IMG/VR virus record: IMGVR_UViG_3300035666_000086
Location: 1 to 36,715 of that record
Strand: one strand, 5' to 3'
Length of the DNA stretch: 36,715 nt
Origin: a virus
Part shown: positions 1 through 8,155 of the stretch, piece by piece
Layout of the letters: every line of letters begins with the position of its first letter
How positions within the stretch are numbered: the first letter of the stretch is position 1
The notes under the pieces: model-generated
Told to the model about the DNA's origin: nothing
Databases searched by the model: none
Seen by the model: only the letters and a program-made list of their open reading frames with translations
Position numbers and translations under genes: made by a program

Positions 1-478
1 GTCCAAGCTCCGAAGCCTGAATCGTCTCGGCCATCACGTTCGTAATTGGCAGCGCCTTGTTGTACACAACTTGCTCAAAGTCGTCGTACTTCTCAAAGGC
101 CGCTTCCTCACGTTCCTTATAGGCCGTCAATAGCTCGCGCTGTTGCCGCTCTGCCTCACGCTGGGCCAACAACTCCTCAGCTTTGCGGGCCGCAAGGGCT
201 TCCGCATACGCGTCGGGGTCAGTGTCCCGGTCAGGCAGCGTGGCGGGCGTCTGGGCTTGTGGCTCAGGCGCTTTCAACGCTTGCTCTCGCTCCCACTTGC
301 GACGTTCCCGTGCAAGTCGTTTACCTACCAGTGCGTCGAGCTCCTCTTGGGAGAACGTTTTGGCAGGCTTTTCCTCCGGCTGTACTGCCTCTTGGGCAAC
401 AACTTCGGGTTCCGGTGCAGCCGTAGCAACCGGTTCCGGCGCGGGTACTTGTTCCGCTACTACTTCAGTTTCAGACAT
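1..478 (-). CDS. Scaffolding protein, N-terminal part (runs off the left edge)
   Basis: The leftward gene starts with ATG at 478 after an AGGA ribosome binding site, and 159 codons are present before the edge cuts it. The protein opens with a Pro/Glu/Ala/Val-rich disordered stretch (about residues 1-42), followed by FSQEELDALVGKRLARERRK and a long charged Gln/Glu/Arg/Lys helix likely to form a coiled coil. This layout, with the FSQEELDxLVGxRLARERxK motif, is seen in scaffolds of many podo- and siphophages. Its place after the portal and tail-fibre genes, and just before the coat gene if the genome is circular, fits a P22 gp8 role: directing procapsid assembly and then leaving the shell. It has its own upstream promoter. 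Function is inferred from motif and context. Confidence 0.75.
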   Translation of the reverse strand, partial: MSETEVVAEQVPAPEPVATAAPEPEVVAQEAVQPEEKPAKTFSQEELDALVGKRLARERRKWEREQALKAPEPQAQTPATLPDRDTDPDAYAEALAARKAEELLAQREAERQQRELLTAYKEREEAAFEKYDDFEQVVYNKALPITNVMAETIQASELG

Positions 479-523
479 TTTGATTCCTGATGAATCCCTG
501 GTCAACCGGGCCAGTACGGGTTA

Positions 524-551
524 AATATAGTCTGTTGCGTAAAAACGTCAA
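524..551 (-). promoter_or_regulatory. Sigma70-like promoter for scaffold and coat genes
   Basis: On the minus strand TTGACG (546-551) is followed after 16 bases by TATATT (524-529), a near-consensus sigma70 promoter in the 75-bp gap between the tail-spike gene and the scaffold start at 478. The leader would be about 40 bases with an AGGA site. It would give the scaffold and coat genes their own transcription independent of the fibre genes upstream. Assigned by eye from consensus matches only. Confidence 0.6.
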
Positions 552-553
552 GT

Positions 554-1855
554 TTAATGCAGATCAACCCAACTAGAGCCATCGTAAACTTGAAGTTTTG
601 AAGTGCTGCTATTAAAAATTACCATTCCAGCGAGGGCAGTCAGCGCATCGCGTTGCGCAGTGCTGATGCCAACGTATTGCACTGCTCTAGTTGTGCTTTC
701 AAATCGCACTAAGGTGCTTGCAGATGGCGTAGTAGTGGCTCCTATTGTTACTCCACCGCCGTTTCCTTGTATCCAAACCGGGCCTTTTTGGCCTCCCCCA
801 GAACCATCGCCACCGGAAATACGGACGATTCCACCGTTTGCGGAGCCGCTTGTTCCTGCTGCATCGCCGCCATACAAAAATAACGTACCACCCGTAGCAG
901 CAGCTCCGGTTGAAATTGATGGGGCGCTAGAAATAACTAAATCGCGTCCGGCTACGTTGCCCGGCTTATTGGGGGCATAAATTTGTGAAACGCGCATCCC
1001 AGAAAATGCGCCGCCGGAAAGCATATTGTCCGTACCAGAATCTTTGAAAAGTATATTTTCGTTGCTTACAAAAATGTTGTTACGAATGGAATTGCTTGAC
1101 AACTCCAAATCTGAAGTTGTGTTTGATTCAAGATAAACGCCAATATAATTGGAAATACCGTCAATATGCAGACCAACAACATCATTTTCAGCGCACGTTA
1201 CGTTTGTCCAAAAATGATATCCAGCAGACGGATTTCCGTACTGGCGAATTCCGTAGTTACCGTTAGCGTTGCAAACAACAGTTTCAAAATAGCAGACGTT
1301 GCAGACATTAACGCCGGTTACATATCCGGTTCCGTCAAGGCCGATTCCATCTCTACCATTTGATGAACAATTAACATTTTGTAGAGTTACTCGAAACGTG
1401 CCGGCAGTCGGATCGCCCGTTGCGGTAGTATTGTCAAAATAAATTCCGTCTTGCCCGTGCAATAAAGACGTTACGTTTCGCAAAGTAACGTAAGACGCGC
1501 TGCGGATCACAATACCGCTTCCGCCATTACCGGGTTTTCCCCATACGTTAAATTGGGCAAGAGTACATCCAGCAGCCGCTCCGGTAATTAAAATACCGTC
1601 AAAGTTTCCTTGCTTGTAAAGCCTAGTGAACTCAGATTGACCAATCACATCGACGTTTTGATTCCAAACAAGTTGCGAAGTAAAAAGGTAATCTCCAGCC
1701 GGTATGTACAACGCCTTTTTAACGGCGGCCGCAGCAGCATAGGCCGCGTTGAGCGCAGCCGTATCGTTTGCGACACCGTTTCCAACAACCCCATAGTCAG
1801 CAGCATTGATGAACTGTCCATCAATCATCGAATATGTGGCTTTAGTTAACGACAT
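554..1855 (-). CDS. Tail spike-like protein with pectate-lyase-type beta-helix
   Basis: The 433-residue product starts with FINAADYGVVGNGVANDTAAL (about residues 15-34), the signature at the start of the phage pectate-lyase-3 type right-handed beta-helix. Regularly spaced Asn/Gly/Ser-rich strands follow to about residue 280, then a Gly/Ser/Ala-rich region. The C-terminus has the RAVQYVGISTAQRDALTALA...GMVIFNSSTSKLQVYDGSSW pattern that caps many phage fibre proteins. It lacks the N-terminal KISxL virion-binding motif found in the next two genes upstream, so it may attach through another fibre or a different site. The likely role is host surface glycan binding or cleavage. No catalytic residues could be assigned. 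It is the last gene before the scaffold promoter. Confidence 0.7.
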   Translation of the reverse strand: MSLTKATYSMIDGQFINAADYGVVGNGVANDTAALNAAYAAAAAVKKALYIPAGDYLFTSQLVWNQNVDVIGQSEFTRLYKQGNFDGILITGAAAGCTLAQFNVWGKPGNGGSGIVIRSASYVTLRNVTSLLHGQDGIYFDNTTATGDPTAGTFRVTLQNVNCSSNGRDGIGLDGTGYVTGVNVCNVCYFETVVCNANGNYGIRQYGNPSAGYHFWTNVTCAENDVVGLHIDGISNYIGVYLESNTTSDLELSSNSIRNNIFVSNENILFKDSGTDNMLSGGAFSGMRVSQIYAPNKPGNVAGRDLVISSAPSISTGAAATGGTLFLYGGDAAGTSGSANGGIVRISGGDGSGGGQKGPVWIQGNGGGVTIGATTTPSASTLVRFESTTRAVQYVGISTAQRDALTALAGMVIFNSSTSKLQVYDGSSWVDLH

Positions 1856-1869
1856 TGTGTTTCTCTAAC

Positions 1870-2862
1870 TTAGTTAGTTGTGTATTGACCAGAAATAAAC
1901 AACGTGCCGCCGTCGGAAATTTCAGTTCCGCTCATTGACGTTGTGCCAGTCGCGGCGTCCCACACCATCAGCTCAATTTTTGTGGAATTTATTTCGACGT
2001 ACCCAGTCACGACTTGACCGGCGCTGATATTGAGCGAAGACGCAAATCCAACAGCAATGCCAGACCGAGTGGCTGTTGAATTTACAGAGGTGAAAGGCAA
2101 GCCATAAATACCGGCATCAGCGCCTACTGATCCAATCGTCTGGACGGCTACTTGCGCGGTAAAAAATACTTGGCGTCCAATACGAGTGTAATAGCCTCTA
2201 TTATCGGAACCCATCGTCGCGTTGTTAGTTCCGTCGCTAATAAGGGGCGTCCAATCGCCTTCCTCATACCAATCCAACAACTCGCTGGTCATTCCAGCCG
2301 CGCCCGTGTTGGCAGAGAAGTCGATGCCTTTGCCGGCGGTAGCAATTTTTACGTTGTGTGTCGCAATCTCAACGTCGCCGCTAGTGCCATTAACCTTCAT
2401 GCGTTCCACGCCGTTATAAGTACGGAACGAAATGGGCGCGTTAAAAGTTTTGTTTTCAATAACGTAAGTGTTGCCGGCTGGGTCCCATTTCAATTGGGCA
2501 AGCTGAGTACTGCCCTCGTGGAACACAATCTGCGCGGTTTCAGCGCCAGTAAAACTACTGGTCTTACCAACCTTGATATTAGAGCCAACGCCATAACGAA
2601 GGTCTAAGCTACCTGCCGCTTTAGCCTTAACAAACACATCAATGTTAGCGTCGGTGCCATCCGCTTCAAGCGTGGTGCCAGAGAGCGTCACGCCAGCAGC
2701 AGCAACGTCGGTGTCAAACGACAACCCGTTAACTACGCGGCCTTTGGTGACGTTATCAATCGAAACCTTAACGGTGCTTCCACTTTGGACAACAGGTAAA
2801 ACCTCTGTTCCGGCAAGCGGCGTTGTTGCACCAGTAAGCTGTGAAATTTTCTTGTCAGCCAT
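1870..2862 (-). CDS. Tail fibre protein
   Basis: The 330-residue protein has a strong AAGGAG ribosome binding site upstream of the ATG at 2862. Its N-terminus, MADKKISQL...GTEVLPVVQ, matches in pattern the N-terminus of the spike encoded just upstream (KISDLPL...GTDLFVVVQ), suggesting a shared short virion-attachment domain. The middle is Thr/Gly/Asn-rich beta-structure. The segment EEGDWTPLISDGTNNATMG...GYYTRIGRQVFFTAQV (about residues 205-240) is the GxWTPxxxxG...GxYxRIGxxV motif found near the C-terminus of many phage tail fibres. It is probably a trimeric receptor-binding fibre. The receptor cannot be predicted. Confidence 0.7.
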   Translation of the reverse strand: MADKKISQLTGATTPLAGTEVLPVVQSGSTVKVSIDNVTKGRVVNGLSFDTDVAAAGVTLSGTTLEADGTDANIDVFVKAKAAGSLDLRYGVGSNIKVGKTSSFTGAETAQIVFHEGSTQLAQLKWDPAGNTYVIENKTFNAPISFRTYNGVERMKVNGTSGDVEIATHNVKIATAGKGIDFSANTGAAGMTSELLDWYEEGDWTPLISDGTNNATMGSDNRGYYTRIGRQVFFTAQVAVQTIGSVGADAGIYGLPFTSVNSTATRSGIAVGFASSLNISAGQVVTGYVEINSTKIELMVWDAATGTTSMSGTEISDGGTLFISGQYTTN

Positions 2863-2889
2863 GATTTACTCCTTAATTTGCCGCCAAGG

Positions 2890-4659
2890 CTACGCTGCTG
2901 GGGCAACACCAAACACTAAAAATCTAACTTGAAATCCGTTCACGTCGCTTTCAAAAATAAACGTGATACTGCTTGTGCTAATCGACTTAATTTGGGCGCC
3001 GATAATAGTAGACGAATTTCGCACCACTACCGCACTACCGTAAAAAATTTGATCGAACGCATACGGGAAAGTGATTGTGTGTTCAGTAGTTGAGGTGTTA
3101 AACGTCACCGCGTCTGAATACACTAAAAAGTTATTGCCGACGTTAAACAAACGATTGCTGTTTGCCGTTTGATAGTTCGACAAAAACCGAGTGTTTTCAA
3201 CCGCAAAACCCTTGGCCGCGTTTGCGCCAGTCGCGGCATCCACTACGCCAGTGCTTAACAAAACATAACCGTTCTGAAACTTAACGTAGCCAGAGGCGTT
3301 CAAGCGCAAGAATGTTGACGGATTGGCCGGGTATGTCCAAGCCACATTGCCAATAGAAATTTGACATCCAATCAACGCCCAACTACCGGACGTATAGTTA
3401 AAGTACGTCTGCTGTGCAATCGCAAATCCATTAGCGGTACGCGCAGCGTTTGGCAAAAATTGTTCGTTTGCCGCCGCCGCAGCTAAGTAAAACGTCGCCT
3501 CTCCGTTGCTTCCCGTTGATGCGTGAAAAATGCCGATAATGTCTTCACCGCCATAGTGCAACTTCAAACCTGAACACAATTCAGTCTGAATTGCGACCGG
3601 CGTTTCATTTGCAACAAACAAATCTGAATTGCTGGTCTTAATGCCAAACAGATAGCCAGAAAATGAAGAATAAATAACTTTTTTCAAAAACAATCCGTGA
3701 CCAGCATTTGATACGTTCAAATTCGACGCAAAAATGCTAGTCATGTTCGTAGCAGCACTACCTGTTGGGTCAATATAGACGCCCGTGTAGCACGCATTAG
3801 CTGTGAAGTTATCAATGCTAATTTGATAGCCACCAGCTAAACGAAGGCCATAGAAAACGCTGTAAGCCTTGATGTTTGCGATTTCAACGTCGCTAACTAT
3901 GGTTCCGTTATGGATAGCTGTTGACGTAAACGGTACCGCCTGATCGGTTGTCAGGTTGAATCCGATAATTCTAACCCGCGACACAACGGAGCCGGACAGA
4001 TACAGAATGGCATCAGTACCGTTGTATTGTGTGGCGCCATACTTTTTGATGGTCGCCATCTCACCAAACAGATAGCTGTTTGATGGAACCAACAACGGCG
4101 CCGTTATTTTGTATTCGCCTTTGGGAAAAATAACTTTCTGTGCGCCAGAATCGATAGCAGCTTGAATCGCAGCCGTATCATCCGTCACGCCATCGCCGAC
4201 AGCGCCAAAGTCCTTGACGCTAACAATGTCGCGCTCTTTAGACTGCACAGATCGAGGAACAGCGCCCGTACCGGCTTGAAGGAACGTCACCGCTCCAGCA
4301 CTCGCCACCGACGACGTTTGCGTCTGGACGGTTGAGAACTTAACGACGGCGCCCTGATGCAAGCCCTGCGTGAACGTAACGGTGTTGTTATCCGTCTCGG
4401 TATACGCCAATCCTTCGTACTGGTTCACGCCATCAACGAACACCTGAAGGTTATTCGCGCCGGCGGCGTAGGTCATCGTCGTGAGGTTAAAGACGGTCTG
4501 ACCCGCAGTCGCGTACTGGACTTCTTCAAAGCCCACGTAGGTCTGAATGTCGCTGGCAAACGCCTTTTTGGTTACGTTGTCCTGAACGACAACGAACAAG
4601 TCCGTTCCTTCGACCGGACTGTCTACAAGCGGAAGGTCTGAAATCTTAACGATTGCCAT
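2890..4659 (-). CDS. Tail spike protein with N-terminal attachment domain and beta-helix
   Basis: This 589-residue protein has three visible parts. Residues 1-45 carry the KISDLPLVDSPVEGTDLFVV motif shared with the downstream fibre. Residues about 48-130 form a beta-rich module (FNLTT...NNLQVFVDGVNQYEG...VTFTQGLHQGAVVKF) that recurs at the head of many podovirus tail fibres. From about residue 145, VKDFGAVGDGVTDDTAAIQA marks the start of a pectate-lyase-type beta-helix, which runs to about residue 400. The C-terminal part is a beta-rich trimerisation-like region. It probably digests or binds surface polysaccharide. Its start lies 4 bases after the stop of the 54-residue gene, with GGAG six bases before the ATG. 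It is the best candidate for the main receptor-binding spike. Confidence 0.75.
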   Translation of the reverse strand: MAIVKISDLPLVDSPVEGTDLFVVVQDNVTKKAFASDIQTYVGFEEVQYATAGQTVFNLTTMTYAAGANNLQVFVDGVNQYEGLAYTETDNNTVTFTQGLHQGAVVKFSTVQTQTSSVASAGAVTFLQAGTGAVPRSVQSKERDIVSVKDFGAVGDGVTDDTAAIQAAIDSGAQKVIFPKGEYKITAPLLVPSNSYLFGEMATIKKYGATQYNGTDAILYLSGSVVSRVRIIGFNLTTDQAVPFTSTAIHNGTIVSDVEIANIKAYSVFYGLRLAGGYQISIDNFTANACYTGVYIDPTGSAATNMTSIFASNLNVSNAGHGLFLKKVIYSSFSGYLFGIKTSNSDLFVANETPVAIQTELCSGLKLHYGGEDIIGIFHASTGSNGEATFYLAAAAANEQFLPNAARTANGFAIAQQTYFNYTSGSWALIGCQISIGNVAWTYPANPSTFLRLNASGYVKFQNGYVLLSTGVVDAATGANAAKGFAVENTRFLSNYQTANSNRLFNVGNNFLVYSDAVTFNTSTTEHTITFPYAFDQIFYGSAVVVRNSSTIIGAQIKSISTSSITFIFESDVNGFQVRFLVFGVAPAA

Positions 4660-4662
4660 TCA

Positions 4663-4827
4663 TCACTCCAGCAGCAATTGGCCGCCGTCTTCCTGAACCA
4701 AGTTGTCGCCAATTTCAGTCAGCAAGTTGCCGACCGAGGCACCGCTATCTCGCGTGCCTGAAAACAACGTGGCGACGGCCCCAAGGCCAATCGCTACGCC
4801 GTTTCGCAGTGCGACACCCCAACTCAT
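4663..4827 (-). CDS. 54-residue hypothetical protein between fibre genes
   Basis: A 54-residue ORF starts at 4827 (ATGA overlap with the stop of the 100-residue gene) and ends just before the spike start. The N-terminus MSWGVALRNGVAIGLGAVAT is hydrophobic and glycine-rich. The C-terminus is acidic and polar (LLTEIGDNLVQEDGGQLLLE). The last segment resembles the repeated 'ExGxxLxxEDGxxLxxE' strands of phage and surface proteins. Translational coupling on both sides supports it as real. The family is unrecognised. Its position suggests a small virion or fibre-attachment component. Confidence 0.6.
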   Translation of the reverse strand: MSWGVALRNGVAIGLGAVATLFSGTRDSGASVGNLLTEIGDNLVQEDGGQLLLE

Positions 4828-5126
4828 CGGATGTTAATGGGTTTGGCGTAAATGTCGCCGCTGTCCGTCACGCGGATTGCACTCACTCGCCAGGGTGCGC
4901 CAGTGCCTTGCGGCACGATAAACGGGATCGGCGTAAACGCCGGGATCGGCGTGCTGGAGGTCGTCGCGGTGACGCCCTCGCCCACAAGCACGTAACAGGG
5001 GGTCGTTGACCACACCACCACGCCCTGCGGGCCGGCCTGCCAAGTGGCGGTCGAACCTGCCGTACCCGTATATCCAACCGTGCGTCCAGGGTAGACGCTA
5101 TCAGCCATCGGATTAAGAAGCTCCAT
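4824..5126 (-). CDS. 100-residue probable virion protein
   Basis: The ATG at 5126 is preceded by GAGG at a suitable distance. The 100 residues are beta-rich, with Gly/Thr/Pro-rich segments (GYTGTAGSTATWQAGPQGVV, VTATTSSTPIPAFTPIPF) and a tryptophan-containing strand. They resemble small head or fibre accessory proteins that lie near the portal in P22-like environmental phages. No catalytic or membrane features are present. It overlaps the 54-residue gene by 4 bases and follows the DUF5856-like gene by 9 bases, so it is co-transcribed with the portal. Function unknown. Confidence 0.6.
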   Translation of the reverse strand: MELLNPMADSVYPGRTVGYTGTAGSTATWQAGPQGVVVWSTTPCYVLVGEGVTATTSSTPIPAFTPIPFIVPQGTGAPWRVSAIRVTDSGDIYAKPINIR

Positions 5127-5135
5127 GATCTACCC

Positions 5136-5498
5136 TCACGCTAAAAACTTAAGTTTGTAAACAGTCGTAAGATACAACGTCAGTATCTCATCAATCAAAT
5201 TCTGTAAAGGGGAATCGTCTTTATCACAAACTTTATAACGCATGTCTTCCAGCGTTTTAAGTTCGTCCTGCAAAAAGTCGAGCACATTGTTCGTCTTTTT
5301 AGCCGTCTGTAGCGCAATTGGACCAATCAGGCCGTAACGGCCTTGATACGCCTCTGCGAAGCTGTCTGCGAGCGGAATAACCCCCTCGTAAAACTTCTGT
5401 AACGCCTTATGTTTCGCGTAGTTACGCGTGTTGAGGTGCGTAGAGTGCGTCACGTCGCGCGCAAGAAACAAATGCCCGATAAAGACTTCGCAGGTCAT
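5136..5498 (-). CDS. DUF5856-like (ferritin/Dps-like) alpha-helical protein
   Basis: The 120-residue protein starts in an ATGA overlap with the portal stop. It is almost wholly helical. The N-terminal pattern FIGHLFLARDVTHSTHLNTR, followed by KHKALQKFYEGVIPLADSFAEAYQGR, resembles the DUF5856 family of phage proteins. Those share the 'H...H..HL.T..YA.HKAL..FY..' layout of four-helix ferritin/Dps-like proteins. Histidines and acidic residues at those positions could bind metal, but that is inference. A gene of this type directly behind the portal is not part of the P22 gene set. The family call is from memory of the motif and is moderately certain. Its role in the virion or cell is unknown. Confidence 0.55.
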   Translation of the reverse strand: MTCEVFIGHLFLARDVTHSTHLNTRNYAKHKALQKFYEGVIPLADSFAEAYQGRYGLIGPIALQTAKKTNNVLDFLQDELKTLEDMRYKVCDKDDSPLQNLIDEILTLYLTTVYKLKFLA

Positions 5499-7660
5499 AG
5501 CGGCATCCCTTCAGGCGGCATACCCATCTCGCGGGGGGCGCTAGGCGCCACAAGCTCACCGGTTGATAGCATGCCGGCCAGCGTACCCATAATGATGTCC
5601 TGCACCTGCTCCTGAGTTAGACCGCTCTCGACCGCTTTAATTCGATCCGTCTCGGCGTTGTACGCCTTGACCTGCGCCTCAAACTCCTTGACCTGCACCT
5701 CACGGGCTTCCATCGACTGTTGGATGTTCTGGAGCATCTGCTGCATCATCTGCATCTCTTGCCCCATCGCCTCCATCTGCTGATTGGCCGCCTGTAGCGC
5801 CGGGTCTTCCTCGTCCGCCAGCAGCTTCGGATCAATCATCTTTTGGAGCCGCTTGCTGATCTCCTGAGCGCCCGGCCAGTCCATGTTCTTAACGAACAGG
5901 TCGCCAGCCACCGCCCAAAGCTGCGGGTTGGCCTGCAAAATTTGCCCCATGGCGTCCATGGCTTCCTGCCGTTTGGTCGCGTAGGACGGGCCAGTCGTGA
6001 CCGCCACGTCGTACTTACCCACCGACGGATTGTAGATTTTTTCGATCACTACGCCCGTCTCGTCCATGATGCGACGGACTGGCTCGGCTTGCATCGGGTC
6101 GATGCGGGCCGTGCTTGTCTCACCGTCAATGCCAATGATGCGCGCAATGCGCTGGGTGTCGTAAATCTTCGGGATCAAATCAACGAGTTGGCGCGTCCCA
6201 TAGCGAATGGCCCGAGCTAGGTTATCTACGAAGTGGTATGTGCCTGTGTCGCCTTGCCGTTCACGCGCCAAAATGGCCCGACCGGTGCGCTCGTTGGAGC
6301 GGATGCCAAGACTTGCATCGTATTGGCCCGTAGAGGCCTTGATGTCGTCGGCAGCGCCCATCTTCGCCTGGATCAAGCCCGTCTGGGCGAGCGGCGGCGG
6401 AGCACGTTGTGGCAGCGGCAGGACAGCGCCCTGTCCGTCTGTCACGTCGGGGTTAACTTCTAAGTACGGCCAGTTATTCGTGTTGGCCGTTTTCCATTGT
6501 TGTTCATAGCCTTCAAACTGACCGCCGTAACCAATAAACGGCGCCTTGGGCGCAAGGGCCAGCATCTCTGCTTCCTGCGATACCCAATAGTTGTACATGC
6601 GCTGGGCGTCCTTGGCGTTACGCACAAGGCCCGACACGTACATACGACCTTCAACCTCAAACTCGTTGCCGATCACGCGGATCACAGGTATCCACTTGCC
6701 CGGCCATTCTGATTCTTCAAGGATTTCGTAGCCGTTGGTTTTCAGCCACTTGACGCGTTGAACGTCTACTTCGCGCTTGCGAATGGGCTGAAGGCCGAGC
6801 ATCTCAAGCTCTTGCGCTTCCGGTGAACCTTCAAACGCCGTTTGGTTGCCGGCGTACAGATTCAGCGTCTCTTTGCTGTGCTCTTTGTAGAAATACTCCG
6901 CAATTCGCACAGTATCTTGGTTGATCCACTGCGAAAGCGCCTGATCGCCGACACCGCGCTGCAAAACCGACGAAATCGGCTCTGCGTTGGGGTACATGCG
7001 CTCATAATCGCCCTTGGGGATGTCTTCGGTGATGAAGCACCACTCGGCATCCGACCCGCAAGGGTCTTGGATGGTCGGGTCCATGTACACACTGAAGCTA
7101 TTTCGGATGCGACCGATGCGAAGGTCTTGGTCAAACGTGTTTTCGTCGCAGTATTCCGTCAAAATGCGGAAATACCCCTCGCCGTACGTGACCTGGTTGT
7201 CGCATGCGGTGTCATACGCCACATCCGCATCTGAAATATACTCAATGTGACGGACAATTCCGTCAAAAATCTCCGCGACCTCGATGTCCGCCTTGTCATC
7301 AACGGGGATGACCTTACCGGCGGGCCGGTTTTGTCGCTGATCGTTCGTCACCTGCCGCACATGCTGCGGGAGCTTGTTGATCGTCAGGCACGGACGCGCG
7401 TTGAGCGTCTGTCCTTGCACCGATCCGCGTTGCGCCAGCACGTCTTGTGGCCATTGCCACTGGTTGTCGGGCGAACCTGCCATGAAGCGCAGGTCATCTA
7501 GCTCGTCCTCGCGGCTGTCTGAGTACGCCGACAGCGCCATGGTCAGACGTGAGCGCGCGGTGGCTAGCACGTCTGCTGGATCGCGCGACATCTTGCCTTT
7601 ATTAGTGGGCGTATTGGCGACGCGTGCCGCGCCACGCAGCCCTGTAGGGTCTTTAGCCAT
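5495..7660 (-). CDS. P22-like portal protein
   Basis: The 721 residues compare closely in length with P22 gp1 (725). The N-terminal part contains the portal-type sequence DELDDLRFMAGSPDNQWQWP, then LTINKLPQHVRQVTNDQRQN (about residues 90-110), both typical of the P22 portal family. The central part holds the wing and stem regions. Residues about 620-690 are Gln/Met/Glu-rich (repeated QQMEAMGQEMQMMQQMLQN) and predict a long coiled coil, matching the C-terminal barrel helix of P22-like portals. The dodecamer would form the packaging vertex, bind the large terminase and seat the gp4-like adaptor. The start overlaps the stop of the upstream 46-residue gene as TAATG, so translation is coupled. Confidence 0.9.
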   Translation of the reverse strand: MAKDPTGLRGAARVANTPTNKGKMSRDPADVLATARSRLTMALSAYSDSREDELDDLRFMAGSPDNQWQWPQDVLAQRGSVQGQTLNARPCLTINKLPQHVRQVTNDQRQNRPAGKVIPVDDKADIEVAEIFDGIVRHIEYISDADVAYDTACDNQVTYGEGYFRILTEYCDENTFDQDLRIGRIRNSFSVYMDPTIQDPCGSDAEWCFITEDIPKGDYERMYPNAEPISSVLQRGVGDQALSQWINQDTVRIAEYFYKEHSKETLNLYAGNQTAFEGSPEAQELEMLGLQPIRKREVDVQRVKWLKTNGYEILEESEWPGKWIPVIRVIGNEFEVEGRMYVSGLVRNAKDAQRMYNYWVSQEAEMLALAPKAPFIGYGGQFEGYEQQWKTANTNNWPYLEVNPDVTDGQGAVLPLPQRAPPPLAQTGLIQAKMGAADDIKASTGQYDASLGIRSNERTGRAILARERQGDTGTYHFVDNLARAIRYGTRQLVDLIPKIYDTQRIARIIGIDGETSTARIDPMQAEPVRRIMDETGVVIEKIYNPSVGKYDVAVTTGPSYATKRQEAMDAMGQILQANPQLWAVAGDLFVKNMDWPGAQEISKRLQKMIDPKLLADEEDPALQAANQQMEAMGQEMQMMQQMLQNIQQSMEAREVQVKEFEAQVKAYNAETDRIKAVESGLTQEQVQDIIMGTLAGMLSTGELVAPSAPREMGMPPEGMPL

Positions 7661-7800
7661 TATTTGCGCTTCTTACCTTTGGCTTTACGAGCAACCGAAT
7701 ACGCAATGGCCACGGCTTGCTTCTGCGGCTTGCCTCGGGCCATCTCGGTCTTGATGTTCTTACGGAACGCGCCTTTGCTGGCGGACTTGACAAGGGGCAT
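7660..7800 (-). CDS. 46-residue basic protein, DUF6496-like
   Basis: This short ORF sits between the portal and the 65-residue gene, sharing its stop with the portal start (TAATG) and its start with the upstream stop. The sequence MPLVKSASKGAFRKNIKTEM, followed by GKPQKQAVAIAYSVARKAKG, matches the pattern of the DUF6496 family: small Lys/Arg-rich phage and bacterial proteins with a (R/K)QAxAIAxS core. It has a net charge of about +13 with no acidic cluster, so nucleic acid binding is plausible but untested. It belongs to a run of four small genes, three of them strongly basic, between the HNH endonuclease and the portal. Confidence 0.7.
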   Translation of the reverse strand: MPLVKSASKGAFRKNIKTEMARGKPQKQAVAIAYSVARKAKGKKRK

Positions 7801-7997
7801 TAGCGTTTCCTCATCGGGGTAGGCCGAAAGTCTACCGTTGTACGTACAATGTCCACATTAGGGCGTCGCATCGGCATCCGCATCGGTCGCGCCGGGCGCT
7901 GCGCCTGCGGCGGCGGCGAGGGTTGTGCCTGGATCATCGCATCGCCTAGCACGGCGCGCGGACCAATACCCATGCGATCATACGGGTTGTTTGGCAT
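7800..7997 (-). CDS. 65-residue Pro/Arg/Met-rich protein
   Basis: The ORF begins MPNNPYDRMGIGPRAVLGDA. It then becomes a proline-, arginine- and methionine-rich disordered tail (PSPPPQAQRPARPMRMPMRR), ending FRPTPMRKR. It lies in a tight run of basic genes, separated by one base from the upstream 51-residue gene and overlapping the downstream start. No family is recognised. The strong positive charge of the second half suggests an interaction with nucleic acid or an acidic partner. It could be a DNA-condensing or terminase/portal accessory protein, but nothing seen here proves that. Confidence 0.6.
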   Translation of the reverse strand: MPNNPYDRMGIGPRAVLGDAMIQAQPSPPPQAQRPARPMRMPMRRPNVDIVRTTVDFRPTPMRKR

Positions 7998-7998
7998 C

Positions 7999-8154
7999 TT
8001 ACTTCCTCTTTTTAGCCGTCTTAGCCGACTCTCGGAACGCCTTGGCGGTCGGTGCGCCCTTAGCGCCTACTTTGCGCATCTTCTCACCACTGCCGGCCGC
8101 TATGCGAGCCCGTTTAGCGGCGATGTTAGCGTAGAGTCCGCGTTTAGCTGCCAT
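7999..8154 (-). CDS. 51-residue basic protein (RGLYANIxAKRxRIAAGSGEKMRK family)
   Basis: The short protein reads MAAKRGLYANIAAKRARIAA, then GSGEKMRKVGAKGAPTAKAF, and ends KKRK. This motif recurs in aquatic phage genomes near packaging genes, usually annotated as hypothetical. It is very basic (Lys plus Arg about 30 percent). Position and spacing (one base after the DUF6321-like gene, one base before the next) put it in the packaging operon. The conserved central motif suggests a real small virion or packaging factor. Biochemical function is unknown. Confidence 0.7.
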   Translation of the reverse strand: MAAKRGLYANIAAKRARIAAGSGEKMRKVGAKGAPTAKAFRESAKTAKKRK

Positions 8155-8155
8155 G

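Noticed and set aside
46-524. Three overlapping plus-strand ORFs at the left edge
   Set aside because: They are antisense shadows of the scaffold gene, which has a start, ribosome binding site, coiled-coil composition and promoter on the minus strand.
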